Assembly (NCBI GenBank): GCA_038363925.1
Contig: JAQQWL010000011.1
Coordinates: forward strand, 8,184,001-8,248,000
Direction of reading: 5' to 3'
Origin: Apiospora phragmitis
Taxonomy: Eukaryota; Ascomycota; Sordariomycetes; Amphisphaeriales; Apiosporaceae
DNA length: 64,000 nt
Part shown: positions 1 to 11,566 of the stretch, one piece after another
Position numbering within the stretch: the first letter of the stretch is position 1
Layout: every line of letters begins with the position of its first letter
Made by a program: the position numbers and the translations under genes
Notes under the pieces: model-generated
Database searches by the model: none
What the model was told of the DNA's origin: nothing
The model's input: the letters and a program-made list of their open reading frames with translations, nothing else

Positions 1-984
1 TCGACCATGGCAGTGCGACCCGTGGAGTACGTGTTGCCGCCAGTGGTGCCCATCTTGGTTGAGGAGGTGCCCACCATATTACCTGTGCTAGACGAAGACA
101 TGGTGTTTTGGTGACTGGCGTGGTGGGTACGATGATCCTTCCGGCCGCCCTCTTCGTTGAAGTCGCCGTGGAAAGTGTGTCCCTCAAGCGGATCCTTGTT
201 GGACTCGTGGCTGCGGTGCAAAACCTTCTCCACGCCGCCGACATCCTCGGGCTGGCCCTCGAAGTTGTCGTAGCGTTCGTCACGGCCGTGGAGGAGGCCG
301 CCCTGGCGTTGCCAGTCGGACATGGTGACGGTGGGAAGCGTGGTGGTCTGGTGGTGCTGCGCCTTGTTGTGATGCGTCTCATGGACGGGCACGGTGGTGT
401 GGACGACATGGGGCTCGATGGTCTCCTTATGGACTACAGGCTGGATGGTCTCGTGGAGATGGCTGTAGGTTTCTATGTTAGTAAAGAGTTCATCGAAAGA
501 TGTACTGATGACCAAGGTTTGGGTTAACATACTGGTGAACATGCTCTCCCTCGACAACAGGGGCGTGGGCCTTGGTGCGAGTGGTGTCATGGACAACCCG
601 CTCATCGTGGAAGCCCTCGGTCTCGGCCGCGAGCCGGCATCTGGTCTCCTCGATATTGCGGTGGTCAAACTCGCGGTGCTCTACGCCGCCGAGCTTGTGG
701 TGGTGTTGCTCGGGCAGAACCTCTTGGGCCTGGACCGGCTGTATCGTTTGGTGGTCTAAGAACATACTCTGTCAGCAAATGCGTTTCATTAAGGAGTATT
801 ACAGGGGCTCGCTCGTACAGTGGTCTTGGTGTACTTCTCGGTCAACGGCTCTGTTGATGTTTTCATGTTGCTGGGGCTTGACCGTCTCGTGCTCGACTGC
901 TGGGGCAGTGGCAGAGTGGACTGTGGTGTCGTGGTGGCCCGACTTCGAGGTGAAGTCGCGGATCGCTTGCTTGGCCTTCTCCAT
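1..984 (-). CDS. Fungal allergen-like hydrophilic protein (3' end outside window)
   Basis: The model has three exons: 819-984, 533-755 and 1-462. The introns (756-818 and 463-532) have good signals; the second begins GTATGT and has CTAAC just before CTACAG. The ATG at 984 opens MEKAKQAIRDF, which fits the family's usual short amphipathic start. About 283 residues are visible and the C-terminus lies beyond base 1. The protein is very rich in His, Glu, Gln and Thr with almost no hydrophobic core. It carries VEHETVKPQQHE, then a basic/acidic stretch, TIQPVQ, EQHHH and a second HETIQPVV block. This arrangement is known from ubiquitous fungal proteins annotated as putative allergens; their function is unknown, and I infer a soluble LEA/hydrophilin-like stress role. 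No signal peptide or membrane segment is seen. The frame is intact. An in-frame upstream Met at 1137 exists but would add unrelated sequence. Confidence 0.85.
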
Positions 985-2712
985 TACTGCGGGTTTGCGA
1001 GATGTTGGTGTTTGTGTGTGTGTGGAGGATTGGGTATTGGATAAGAGAGCTTCGGTTGGATCTTGGTGGCAAAGGCGATGATGGAAGTAGGTTATATGTT
1101 CTGATTGAATCAAGGGTTCTATCTGTTCCTCCTCCATGAGCCAGCAATGCTATCTATATATTGACAGTGTTTTGACGTATCCCTTTCGTGTAGCTCGAAC
1201 AAGCTGGGACGTCATCTCCCACCCATAGCGCTGATTCGATCGAACTAATTGGAAACTGACGCAAACACTCTGGCGATGATGACAGATCGAAGCCAGTGGG
1301 AATCCTTACGGGTGATCCTACACAATGACTCCTTCATAGAGGTGCCAAAGCTCACCGGGTATCCAAACGACGCCAGAAAGAAGTCGGCGCGCTACCCCGA
1401 TCGACGATCAGGGACTGCTGTTGTCACATAGCTCCAGCACCATCAGCCACCAGACGCCCAGCTCAGGGGCTGGGGCTTCTCTTGTGAGCTGCCAAGAAAG
1501 CTTGGTATCGACGGGATATATGAACCGATGTCGACATTTGCTGGTCGACCTGGCTAATCCGGCAACCCACTGGAGTCCGATGAGCCATGGGGTAGAGATG
1601 AGGGGGGTGGATCTACATCTACATAGGGCCAGACGCTATTGCAAGTGACGATTCTATCATTTAATATGGCATTTAACAATAGATCGAGTGGGCCGTCAAA
1701 AGATCCGGTTCTTCCGGCTGTTTCCCCGGCTCTCTAGTGGTATTATACTTCGAGCAGAGAGCAAAGATAAGCACGGTGATAGCCCCGTATGAGATATTCA
1801 CGTGAAATTGATAAAGACACATAAACTCGCTGACACCTCATCAGATACCGAGTCGTTGAGATAGATTCTACAGTAATCGTGGCACGAGTACCAGGCTGAT
1901 GGCATTCCGACGGAAGCCTGTCTTATGCTCTCTACAGTACGTCAACAAACAGACATAGCTCTTGATCCTCTTGTTGCGGGTGCGAACCAAGCCTCATCAT
2001 CATTCCCGCTCGGGGAGTAGTCCGAGACCTGGTAGTATTATGCCCAAGACGTGCCTGGCCAGCTCCATTGGCAACCACGGACGTATGACCGTGTGATCTT
2101 GTGGCGTCCGCCCTCCATAGGAAGATTATCGCGTGGGACTAGCAAGATACTACGTAGAATATCCGTCCAGTAGAAACTCAACAGTGGCCTCTCATCATGA
2201 GGGAGTCTGGCCCTTCCCCACACTGGTCGCTGGTGGCGTCGACGCTTGATGGGCGCCAGTAGACGTTGAAGCTAAAATGCTAAGTTCGTGCCAATATATG
2301 ATCCCCAGATGACGCACAGAGTTAGTGGGTTATGTAGTAGTAGATAGGTAAACCGAGAACCACGGGCTAAACCTTCCTCGAGGATCCTTGAACTCTCAAG
2401 ACATCATAGGAACAGCATCATCATAGCTCGCTCTTGGATTTTGCTAGAGCATATGGGCATGAACCGTGGGCCCACCGACAAGAGCTAACGGCTAGGAACT
2501 ACCGTTACGTCCGCATGCCTTCTCCTCTTGGGCACTGGAAAACACACCTCATTCGAAGGTAATAGCTGTGAACACTCAGGTAGGAAGCTTCAAACATCAT
2601 ATGCAGGCCATACTTTATCTCTCGGAAAGGCCCACATATAGCATTGAATATACACGCTGTTGCCGAACCCTTTTTGAGCTCCATACTAACCAACACCAGA
2701 CCATCTGGAACT
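985..2712. other. Intergenic region between two divergent genes
   Basis: About 1.7 kb separates the divergent starts at 984 and 2713 and must hold both promoters. I see only short open frames with no recognisable protein motifs, no tRNA-like structure and no long repeat. Confidence 0.6.
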
Positions 2713-4066
2713 ATGAAGCGATTTCTGTCTACTCACTTGGGAAGCCTGAGGCGGAAAAAGCGTGAACCCAAGGAAACGAAAACAACCCCAACAGCGACTG
2801 ACCCGTTTTCTATACCAAGGAGTGTCTCCTATAGGAAGGCCAATCCATGTCTCCCCGAACCACGGAAAGTGTCCTCGCTTGGGTCGGTCCGGAGGCCAAG
2901 TCATAGACATCACGAGCATGAAAGCCAGCCGGCCGAGCAGTCTCAAGAGGCCGAGCGGCCCCTGGGGGCGAGAAGGGAAGATCCGCCCTGGGCCATTGCG
3001 GCTGGTCCTAAGCTGAAGCAGAAAGTCCACTCTCATGAGAGTGACTCTGGACAGCATCCTGCACTCAGAAAGGGTGCATATCAGACGGAACCGGAAAGCC
3101 AGCCGGCGAAAAAGGCCCCTCCGCGGCCACCGAGACCTGAGGCAACAAGTTCCAAGTCTCCGCAGGATACACGCTTTAAGCCTCCGCAGGACACAAGCTC
3201 GATCGGATATGGGCAGACCCTCGACACCGCTAAATTCATACAAAAGCAGAATGCCCCTACAAGCCAGGTTCCGGCGGAAAGCGCCGACGGTGAGAGGGGG
3301 CTGGCGAGCTCGTCTGATGAGCACAATAAAGCCATTGTCAATAAGATGGAAGACCTGTCGTGGGCGGTCGAGGCCGGCCTCGATTTGACGGATACGGTGG
3401 ATCAAGACCAATCCATAAAACGTCTTCCAGGTACGTGATCGCACCACCCTCAAGGCCTCATGAGAATATTTGTGGCACACTGCTGACAAATTAACAGCCG
3501 TTACGCATGAACATGTCCGGCCACAGGTGCACGAGGTCCGCAAAGAGCGCATAGAGCGCCACATCCACAACTACGACATCTACCCGCAAATCCAGCCCAT
3601 CTACGACCTCGAGATCCTCCCCGCGCGCCACTTCATCGAGGACGCCGACGGCAACAGGGTCGAGGTCGCGGAGAGCGACCTTCCGTGCTGCACGGGCGAC
3701 AACCAGCGCTGGCGCGTCGGCTTGGAAGCGTTGAAGCACAGGTCAGCCCCGTTTGCCGCTCCGGCGCCGCTGAATCTCCAGAGAAAATCCGAGATGATCA
3801 TGAGGAAGGAGAGGGAGACGGGCGCAGAAGTCCTCCAAACGACGAGAGAGGAGTACCGTAGAGGGTCGATAGGCCCCAGTTACTCTCCCGCTGCTGCTGA
3901 GGGTGTGCCTGCCATCCAGGGCGAAAGGTTTCGTCGAGGCTATCGCCCTCCTTACGAGGGCCTACAGACCGTCCCAAGGATTCTGCGCCAGGGCAGGGAG
4001 TCGTTGCTGAGTGACAATCAGATGGAGGCAAACGTGGCCGCAAGTGGGACTACGACGTTTGCTTAG
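2713..4066 (+). CDS. Hydrophilic protein with allergen-type VxHExVxPxxHE core
   Basis: Two exons (2713-3430 and 3498-4066) flank a 67-bp intron with a GTACGT donor and a TTAACAG acceptor; together they encode 428 residues. The first 235 residues are low-complexity, Pro/Lys/Arg/Ser-rich and probably disordered. Just after the splice lies AVTHEHVRPQVHEV, then an ERIERHIHNYD helix, IQPIYDLEILPARHF and a short acidic segment. The core has the same order of elements as the neighbouring divergent gene (VxHExVxPxxHE followed by a charged stretch and IQP). Similar fungal proteins exist without assigned function. The C-terminal 150 residues are again charged. No signal peptide, membrane helix or enzyme motif is seen. 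The start was set at 2713; an in-frame Met at 2644 would add 23 residues. The frame is intact. Confidence 0.75.
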
Positions 4067-4437
4067 ATGTGAAAACAGGATACACGACAGCATGGCGTTG
4101 AGTCTGCATTTGATCAAATCAATATGGTTGAACCAGAACCAGAACTTCATAGCCCGTGGCCCGGAGTCCAGTGGAATTGTATTTTGCCGTCGTGACTTGT
4201 TTTGATAAGTGCCTGTCTAATGTAAATATTCTTCGATACCAACAGGGTAAACAAGCTTCGTGGAAGGATGGAGATTCGACCACGGATACAAGACTGCGCA
4301 ATAACAACATTTGGCAGCATACCTAATTGAGCCGGCATATTATTCTTAGAGTATAAATCAGTACGTAATTACATGTAGCCAATTGAGGTTGAAAGGGAAG
4401 CCGAAAGAAGAGACGGGAAGGACAAAAGCAACAAAAG

Positions 4438-4464
4438 AAAAAAAAAAAAAAAAAAAAAAAAAAA
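4438..4464 (+). repeat. Poly-A tract (27 A)
   Basis: There are 27 consecutive A residues. No transposon ends or target-site duplications are obvious beside it, so I record only a homopolymer; its exact length is unreliable in this assembly. Confidence 0.8.
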
Positions 4465-4738
4465 GAAGCACCGAGGAAGACCAACGGCAAAGAATCCTAC
4501 CAACTTGGTATTTAGCAGCATCAACGGGACGGACCTTTTTGCGGTGGAACTAGCGCTTGTAACCTTAACTCTCCCCTGTTGAAAATATTCACAATAAATC
4601 CTTCGTACTTAGATTCAATGGTGGAATATCTTCCTGGATATGATATAATGCTCAGTGACACACCAGCGAGGGCCGGCCCGAGTCGGATCCAACACCATCA
4701 CGTATCTTTCTACTGGCACATTTAGATTACCATACAAA

Positions 4739-5626
4739 TCAAGACCCGATCAAAACTATCTTTCCTGGGCAACGCAGGATTGCCACGTCAAAGGTTGCTT
4801 GAGAGTATATCCCCGCACAAGATATGCATCTCTGAGCGGGTAAGGCTCGGAGCCGCGCAATTGCATCCATCACCCTCTTCATACCTCCTCCACCTGCATC
4901 AGTGGTGACAAGAGTTTTTCTAAACATAGACAAGAATTCGGGCGGGCTCTCCGCTCCCCTACTCATGAATATCGTAGGAACTAGCTTTGGGCGGGCATTT
5001 CGGGCTTGCTGGCGTATGCCATGCCAGTCAGGCAAATGTCTTCCCAACCTTATTGTCCTGGCTTGGATGTACGGGAAACAGGCCAACAGACACTTGAAGG
5101 AAACTGGACCCATCTAAGACCAAGAACTTGCCTGAAATCGCGGCCTATCGTTCAGGACAAGACGGAGAATGACGGGGTAACCAGCAAATGCACAATAAGT
5201 CAGCAGCGCCAGGTCAAGTTCCCCCGCGAGGTCTCTCAAGCCATCTTTCACGTGCCTGCCCGACAAGAGGGGAGCGAGATAGGTCCCATTGTGACGTGTC
5301 TTGAGGTGGTATAGAGCTACGGCATGCGTCCATCTTTGCGGACGCTTTCTTCTGTGGATGGCTTGCAAATCGCCCAAGCAGAGGATCAGAACTATGGCCA
5401 GCACCAAGCGTCCTATGTAGCCTTTACCCCGGAAAATTCCCATGTCGGCTGGCTTCGAAAACGCTATGCTGATTTGAGCTTTGCGTCGACCGAAAGGCAC
5501 AGGCTGCCCTGAGACATCGAGCCTTCTCCACTCCAACGGCTCGTCAGTTAACACAAAAAGCCAGAGCCTCTTGGATGTCTCGCCGATCAAAGCTTGTCCA
5601 ACGACCCTGTACCATAATAAGAACAT
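4739..5626 (-). pseudogene. Possible hypothetical gene, open frame with one internal TAG
   Basis: One minus-strand frame is open for about 296 codons except for a single TAG at 5114-5116. The N-terminal half has one plausible hydrophobic segment (around RLVLAIVLILCLGDL) between basic stretches. I do not recognise a family, see no signal peptide, and find no intron that would remove the stop (the only GC/AG pair around it would be 18 bases). It could be a decayed gene, a gene with a sequencing error like those seen elsewhere in the window, or chance. Length is the only support. Confidence 0.25.
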
Positions 5627-6016
5627 GCAGTGCCGTAGAGGGCTCAGGCATTGATGTGTAATCTAACCTTTGTGTCACGTTTCATACTGCCTGCACTCTG
5701 GGAAGAAGGTATTCTTGCGCCGGCTGAGTGTTCGTCAGTTTGCCTCAGATAAGGTTCTTCACTGAAAACAAATGATGCGGCTACATCATCCTTCGAGCTC
5801 TATACTAGAAGCATACAACAGCCCAGGTTGCCTATAAGTCTCCTGGAATCTCGCCCGAGGCCAAGTCAAGTTATCCTGCAATATCAAACCAAACCATCTT
5901 TTCTCATACAAGACGTGCTAACCACTCAACCCCTGAATCATACCAGTTCCAAGCCTCAAGCATCTTCCACAACTCCTAAACTATTCTTTCACCGATATAC
6001 CTCTCTCTCCGCTAAA

Positions 6017-6797
6017 ATGAATTCCTCCGCAGTCGCAATGGTTGTGGCCGCCACTACAGTTTCTGCTGATTACCCTTTCAACAACAACACCGCGTTCGGC
6101 ACATTTGCCTCGGCATACTCCGGTGATAGCGTAAGCCCCCTAAATCCCTTGCAATCCCCCGACTTAAAAATACACCCAAGGCTGGCTGAGTTGCTGACCA
6201 CGATCACCTCCCTAACAGTGTGTCTTCACCAAGGCCAACGGAGGCGTTTACTCCGCGCCTTCGGGCAAGTGCACTCAGACCGAGGCCATGGCCACCATCA
6301 TGGGCAGCGGCTCCGCTGCCCCCGCCGCCGCCACTTTCGGCGGGTCCTCCTTCACGCCCAGCGGCACCTACGTCCTCACCGGCAGCTCGTGGACGACGAC
6401 CTTCACGGGGTCCGACTACGGCGCGTGGCCCACGTCGGGCGCCTCGGGCGCGTTCAGCTCCGACACCACCGTTATCTCGACCGTCAAGGGCACCGTCACC
6501 GCGACTTTGCACAGGAGCGCGGCGCCCACGGGCGCTTCCTACTCCTCTGGCGCGTCTTGGGACTTGGCCTCGTCCTACGGCTGGGCCACGGTGACGGCCA
6601 GCAGCCAGCCCTCCGGCGGCGCTGGGGGGTATAACGGCACCTTTGGTTCGAGCTCCGCCGCGGCTACCCCCAACGGGCCCTCGAGTACCGGCGCCGCCAG
6701 CCCTACTTCGCTCCCGATCGACAGTGCAGCTGGCGCCTTGACCGCCATGGGCAGCATGCTGGCTGCGGCTGGCATGTTCGTCATGATCGCTCTCTAA
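6017..6797 (+). CDS. Small secreted Ser/Thr/Gly-rich protein, probably GPI-anchored
   Basis: Exons 6017-6130 and 6219-6797 flank an 88-bp intron (GTAAGC donor, CTAACAG acceptor) and encode 230 residues in phase 0. Residues 1-19 form a short signal peptide ending VSADYP. The mature part is rich in Gly, Ser, Thr and Ala, has Cys residues only around the splice junction and in SGKCTQ, and includes beta-rich T/S stretches typical of fungal wall proteins. The last 20 residues (AALTAMG-like, ending MFVMIAL) are hydrophobic after a small-residue region, as in a GPI-attachment signal. I see no enzymatic motif. It is probably a plasma-membrane or cell-wall structural protein. It sits next to another GPI-type protein at 7992-9295 but is transcribed toward it. 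The frame is intact. Confidence 0.75.
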
Positions 6798-7991
6798 ATC
6801 CCTGGCCGCAGCAGCAGCAGCAGCAGCAGCAGCAGATATGGAAAGAGAGTTTAACCACCAGGTTTTCTTTCGGCGGGATCTAGCTTCATATCACGACACT
6901 TGCTACTTCAATAATGCTATGGTGCCACCTAGAAGCATTTTCGTTGGAAGCATTGATGACCTTTTCCTTATTTTAATGTCGCTAATGAGATTTTCCTTTG
7001 TCATTTCCTTACCGTCATTGTGTCTCTGGGCTCACTCTCGAGCTGCTGTTTTCGTTCCCATCAGTTTTCGGTGAGGCCACCCGTTAATGTCTGAGGGTGG
7101 TAGCATAGCCATACAAGCAAGGAAGCATAATGTTAGGGTTTGGGAGGTTTTCGATTCATGTAAATCAATCATGTAGATTTACCCACATTTACATTCCTTG
7201 ATTAGACCCCCATGCATTTTAGGTAGAAGAAAGAGAAGAAAAAGCATTTGTGTTTCTACTTGAGATGCACCAATCGGATCATGCGAAGTGACCCTGGGAC
7301 TGGGATACCTTCATCGTGTCGACGAAGATATTAACTTGTTTGGACTGTCTTTAATCCAGGGGGTGGAGGGCTTCGTCTAGATAGTTCACACAAACCTGAG
7401 CATATATAGGACCAAAGCCCTTCTTTACGCACGGGGAATTTAAGCAAAAGATCTGGTACGCTCCCGCTACCTTGTATCGAATCCATATGCATCCTGGGGA
7501 ACCTAGTTGTGGCAATACTAGGGACATACGCCGTGAAGTAGAGAGTTTAGGTTCGGTCGGGGAAATTTATACATTGATGAGCCACACGCTCCCGGGGTTA
7601 TTCACAGTGATGTTTAACAGACGGGCCACCAGGGAGTCTGCAAGGGGTTACTTTCAATTCACGATGTTCTAGTTGCTTTGCTTGCGTGGTCATATAGCCG
7701 GTGGTTTCAATAAACTCGATAACTCATAATATGTAAATGCCACTCACTGCCCCTGGAGTGTGGCGATATGTACATCTTCTGCCGTTGACTGTGCCCGCGC
7801 AAGCACCGCGGATTCAATATATGCTATCTTGTACTCATGGCTCGTTCTTCTCATTTCATCCAATACTATAGAATCGTCGGTGCGGCCCGCTAACTCTCCC
7901 TGAAAACTCCATTAAATGTAAAAATGTCGTATGCAGCCTCATTCGTTTCCTTTTCCACATAAACCTCCTCCTCCTCCTAGTAGAGCATCCC
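6798..7991. other. Intergenic region between convergent genes
   Basis: It lies between the 3' ends of two convergent surface-protein genes and is A+T-rich in its middle. No recognisable coding sequence, tRNA or repeat apart from the AGC microsatellite at its left end. Confidence 0.6.
6808..6834 (+). repeat. GCA microsatellite, 9 units, in 3' UTR
   Basis: An uninterrupted run of nine GCA triplets lies 11 bases after the stop codon of the gene ending at 6797, so it is probably transcribed but untranslated. Such runs are often length-polymorphic. Confidence 0.9.
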
Positions 7992-9295
7992 CTAAAGTAA
8001 CACAGCCCCAGCAAGTATACCGCACGCCGACCAAAGCAAGCCCAACCAGATCGCCGCGCCGCCCCCGCTCTGCCGGTTGCCAGCGCCGGGGAGCTCCTTC
8101 TGCACCGTGGCCGTGGCCGTCACCGCGCTCAGCGTGCAGCTGGCGGAGCCGCAGTCATAGCCGCTGGGGCAGCACCCCGCGACGGGCCCGGCCTCGCTGG
8201 GGCAGAGGAACCAGCCGCCGGCGCAGGTGGCCTCGGCCGGCGGTGCCTCGGGCACGTCGGTGGCGGGCAGCACGAGCGTCATGCCGTTGGACGTCAGCGT
8301 CGTCTTGGCGATGGGCGGGCACGACGTCGTGACGCAGTCCCGGCCCGTGCGGCAGCAGCCCGAGCCCGCCGTCGCGAGGCAGGCGTAGAAGCCCGTGGGG
8401 CAGTAGTCGCTGGGCGGCGGTTCCGTCGTTGTCGGCGCGGGCTCGTCTGTGGTTCCCGGCGAGTCGGAGCCGCTGGTGGGCCGGTAGGGCGGTTGGCCGC
8501 CGGTGCTGGTCGGGGTGGGCGCGCCGTCCGTGGTCGTCTGCGTGACGGTGCTCGTCGTCGGCTTCTGCGAGGACGGGCTGACGGTGACCACGACGGTCGT
8601 GACGACGGTCGTGGGAGACGGCGCTGCTATAACCGTGGACGAAGTCGTCGTCATGGTGATGACGGACACCGAGCTGGCGACGCAGCCGATCTGTGCGCAC
8701 ATGTAGCCCGGTATGCAGCATCCACCGCCCTCTTCGGCCGAACACGCCGTGCTCCCGCTCCCGCAATTCCCTACGGTGCCGCCACAGTTCGCCCCGGTCG
8801 GGCAGCATCCCACATTCCCGCATTGGGGGCGTTGTTGACCTTGAAGCACGTCTCGCCCGTCGCGCAGCAGTAATTCGGCTGCCCGATTGAGTCGCAGCTC
8901 TTGGTGTTCTCCGGGCACGCGAACGCGCGGCCCTGGAGGCGGGCTAGGGCGTCTCGCCTCCGCCGGAACAGCGCCAATGCGAGGCTCGAATCCTCGAGGG
9001 CCTCGCCCCCGCTGTAGTGTATGCCGAAGGGCGGGCGGAACGGCAAGGTGGCCGAGGCGTTGGCGGCTAGGAGCAGCTCCTCTTCCGGGTCGAGGACGCG
9101 GCGCGCTTCGACGGGCGATCGGGCGGGCTCCAGTTCGGGAGCAAAGCGCAGGAAATGGGGCATGAGCTTCTCGCCCTCGTCGAGCGACATCTTCTTGACC
9201 TCGGTGGGTAGCAGTTGCTGCGCGTGGAGCTGGTTTGCGATCAGCAGCAGTAGCGACGCGGGCAGCCCCAGGAAAGCTTGCTGTGGAGAAACCAT
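7992..9295 (-). CDS. Secreted Cys-rich GPI-anchored surface protein, frame broken once
   Basis: The ATG at 9295 opens a clear signal peptide (MVSPQQAFLG, hydrophobic, ending HAQQ). One frame is open from there to about 8820 and ends in CATGETCFKVNNAP; the next frame resumes as NVGCCPTGANC and runs to 7992. Adding one base at 8813-8829 (a run of five G on the plus strand, or the neighbouring TTCC) joins them and gives 434 codons. The family has repeated CC-motif modules (YCCATG, GCCPTG, GCCIPGY, GCCRTG, GCCPSGY), here separated by a Thr/Ser/Pro mucin-like linker, and a hydrophobic C-terminal GPI signal. Such proteins are known in filamentous ascomycetes as conserved wall or membrane proteins without assigned function. 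The lesion is probably a consensus error because both halves keep their motifs. An in-frame Met at 9319 is an alternative start. Confidence 0.75.
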
Positions 9296-10282
9296 CGTGG
9301 ATGAAGCTTGCGTCGTCAAGTGAGCTGTCTATGTGTTCCGAGTAATGGCGATGAAGATCTTCTTCTTTGGGTTCCAAGCAGTATGGCCAAACTAGTATTG
9401 TTTTGCGACCAAGCGCAACTTTGTTTTGACTTGGTCCGGTGGGTTGCTACGACGGTGTGTCGTTGTCCGATAAGACAGTCTAACGTTATTTCAGGGACGA
9501 TTGTGCGATTCGAATTCGGCGCAGTATTTCTGTTGTACGACAGAAGCAATTTGGTTTCATTATGGCAAAAGCTGTAAGGTACAAGATCCCTTGCGTGCAC
9601 AGAGGAGTAGGTAACCAAGGCGGTGACCACTGAGTGGCAGGAGGTGAAGCCCAGAAAGTGAGTGGCTGGGAGGGGAGCTTGATGAAGTCAGTGTTGAGCT
9701 GTCTGGTGTCCACCTCGGCCCAAATCCCAGGCACACCTGGTTACACTATCCTCACCGTCTCTGAGTTAATGCACAAAGGTGGTTACCGGAGTCATCATTT
9801 GTTGTGAGACGTGAGTAGGTATTCATTACAGTTTCAAAGACACGGCACATACAGAAGGTTGTAGTGCTTGCATCTGTCTTTAATGCTCACTTTAAATACA
9901 GGGTATCATATGGCGGCACAAAGTCAGTTGCATCCCAGGTCGGCCCCTGCATGCTAACCCGTCTGTCGGGCCAGGCACACCCTGTAGGTTAACTCCCACT
10001 GGCCCGACCCCCCTCATTAACATCCACACTATCAATCTGATGGATCGACATAGATGCCATAAATGGCATGATTACACAAAGATATCCGAGGGTAGATAAT
10101 GATGAAGACAGAAGTGCTGTAAGTAATTTCAACTTCTATTAGGACTGGCATGTCGAACACTGTTCAAAAAGATAGATCAAAACGACATTACCAAGCTTCT
10201 TGCAGGTAATAAATACCATATGGGACCTAAATACATACATGTATCCTGGCAGCTCAAAACGAGATATCCGCAACAAGCCCCC
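9296..10282. other. Intergenic region
   Basis: It is the upstream region of the minus-strand surface protein and the 3' flank of the minus-strand hydrolase. No open frame with protein-like features, tRNA or repeat was recognised. Confidence 0.6.
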
Positions 10283-11473
10283 TTACAACTTTAAGAATCT
10301 CCTCACTTCCTTCTTGATGAACTCAGTATCTTGCTTCGAACCTATGCCGCCACCGGCGAAGTGTCCCCACACCGTCTCGATAATCGCGAGCTCCCCATTC
10401 TTCAGGTGCTTCACTTCCTCCTCATTGTCCTCGGGCGGGAAGTATTGATCAGTACGACTGGGCATTATCAGACACCTGGCTTTGATGTTTGACAGCGTCT
10501 TCGCAAGATCTCCGCCATCTTCGGGGTGCAGCAATGAGATGTCACCCTTCTGCCAGGTCCAAAGCATGGCCAAAAGATCGTTGGCGTCAGGCCCGGTAGT
10601 CCATCTCGCTTCGAGATAGTCCTGAAGGGTCTCAAACGCAGCTTCTTTCCAGCATTGTTGCCGGAACCAGCCCTGGCTTAAGGCCCATGTTGCGTACACT
10701 CTCTTGAAAGCCTTGACGCCGTCGACAGCTGGCTTCGTGTAGCTTCCACCGTGGAAATCATGAGCTGTAATCAGCGCGTGCTTAGGTCCTTCCAGGAAAG
10801 ACCAGTTGTGCCAGCTCGTTCTCGCGCTGGTTGCGAGCCCAACAATGTTCTCCACAAAGTCAGGGTATAGAGTGGCCATATGGTAGGCCTGCTGTCCGCC
10901 CATAGAGAAGCCGATGTAGGCGAAAATCTTATTTATCCCGAGCTCCTCCGTGCACAAGGCATGCTGTAGGTGAATGTTATCCTCGTAACTGACCCTTGGG
11001 AAGTTCGGGCCTGCAAAGCATTGGGGTTAGTTCTCTTCTCGCTCTTGCAGATGGCCTTTTTATTATCTTTGCAGGTCTAAGGACCGCCACGGGCCAAAAT
11101 GCATGCAGTCGTGGAATATAATCATTACCAACCCAGGTACGTATTAGGAAATATTGAGCTCCAAAAGACGCTTACCATCAAAGGGGGGCGGCTGATTTGA
11201 CGGAGAGGACGATTCGCCGCCGCCCATCAATCCCACGACAATGACGAAGTATTTCTCCGGCGGGAAGGGCGGATCAGAGTTTCCGTTTTCGTTGCTGTAC
11301 AGGAAAGGCGTTGTGCCCTCAAGGTCACCCCCGAAACATGTTGGCATGAACACGGCCGGGTTTGATGGCGAGCCGAAAGTCCAATACGTCAGTTTTGCCG
11401 GGAACTTCTGCCCGGCTGGCTCGGACCGCGCCGAAAGGGTCAACTCCTTATGGAAGTACTTGGTCTCCGGCAT
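10283..11473 (-). CDS. Alpha/beta hydrolase, homoserine O-acetyltransferase family
   Basis: Exons 11176-11473 and 10283-11010 flank a 165-bp intron (GTAAGC donor, TTGCAG acceptor, phase 1) and encode 341 residues. The nucleophile elbow is GFSMGGQQ (the GxSxGG motif with the usual Met), the acid is the Asp in SRTDQYFP, and the His lies in VWGHFAGG near the C-terminus, so the catalytic triad is complete and correctly spaced. An oxyanion-side GLMGGG loop lies in exon 1. The family includes true homoserine acetyltransferases and many fungal acyltransferase or hydrolase relatives. The protein lacks an obvious organelle signal and is shorter than Met2, so I assign the fold and family but not the substrate. 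The frame is intact. A TATA element lies about 85 bp upstream of the start. Confidence 0.85.
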
Positions 11474-11556
11474 GATGTCTGTTGTCTCTTCTCTATTGCT
11501 GTCTGGATAGAAGATGAAGAGGGGTTGTTGGAGCGGGGAAGTTGGAGAACACTTCC

Positions 11557-11566
11557 TATTTATATA
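11557..11566 (-). promoter_or_regulatory. TATA element of the alpha/beta hydrolase gene
   Basis: On the minus strand this reads CTATATAAATAGG, 84-93 bases before the ATG at 11473, which fits a fungal core promoter with a short 5' UTR. Confidence 0.5.

Larger units (their letters stand above)
4067..6016. other. Intergenic region with poly-A tract and one doubtful reading frame
   Basis: No recognised gene. It contains a long A tract (4438-4464) and, on the minus strand at 4739-5626, a doubtful open frame listed separately. The last 250 bases are C/T- and A-rich, as expected for the promoter and 5' UTR of the gene starting at 6017. Confidence 0.5.

Noticed and set aside
6219..6634. Long Arg/Ala/Pro-rich frames on both strands over the small GPI protein
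   Set aside because: They are out-of-frame readings of a G+C-rich exon; the signal peptide, splice sites and C-terminal anchor support only the chosen frame.
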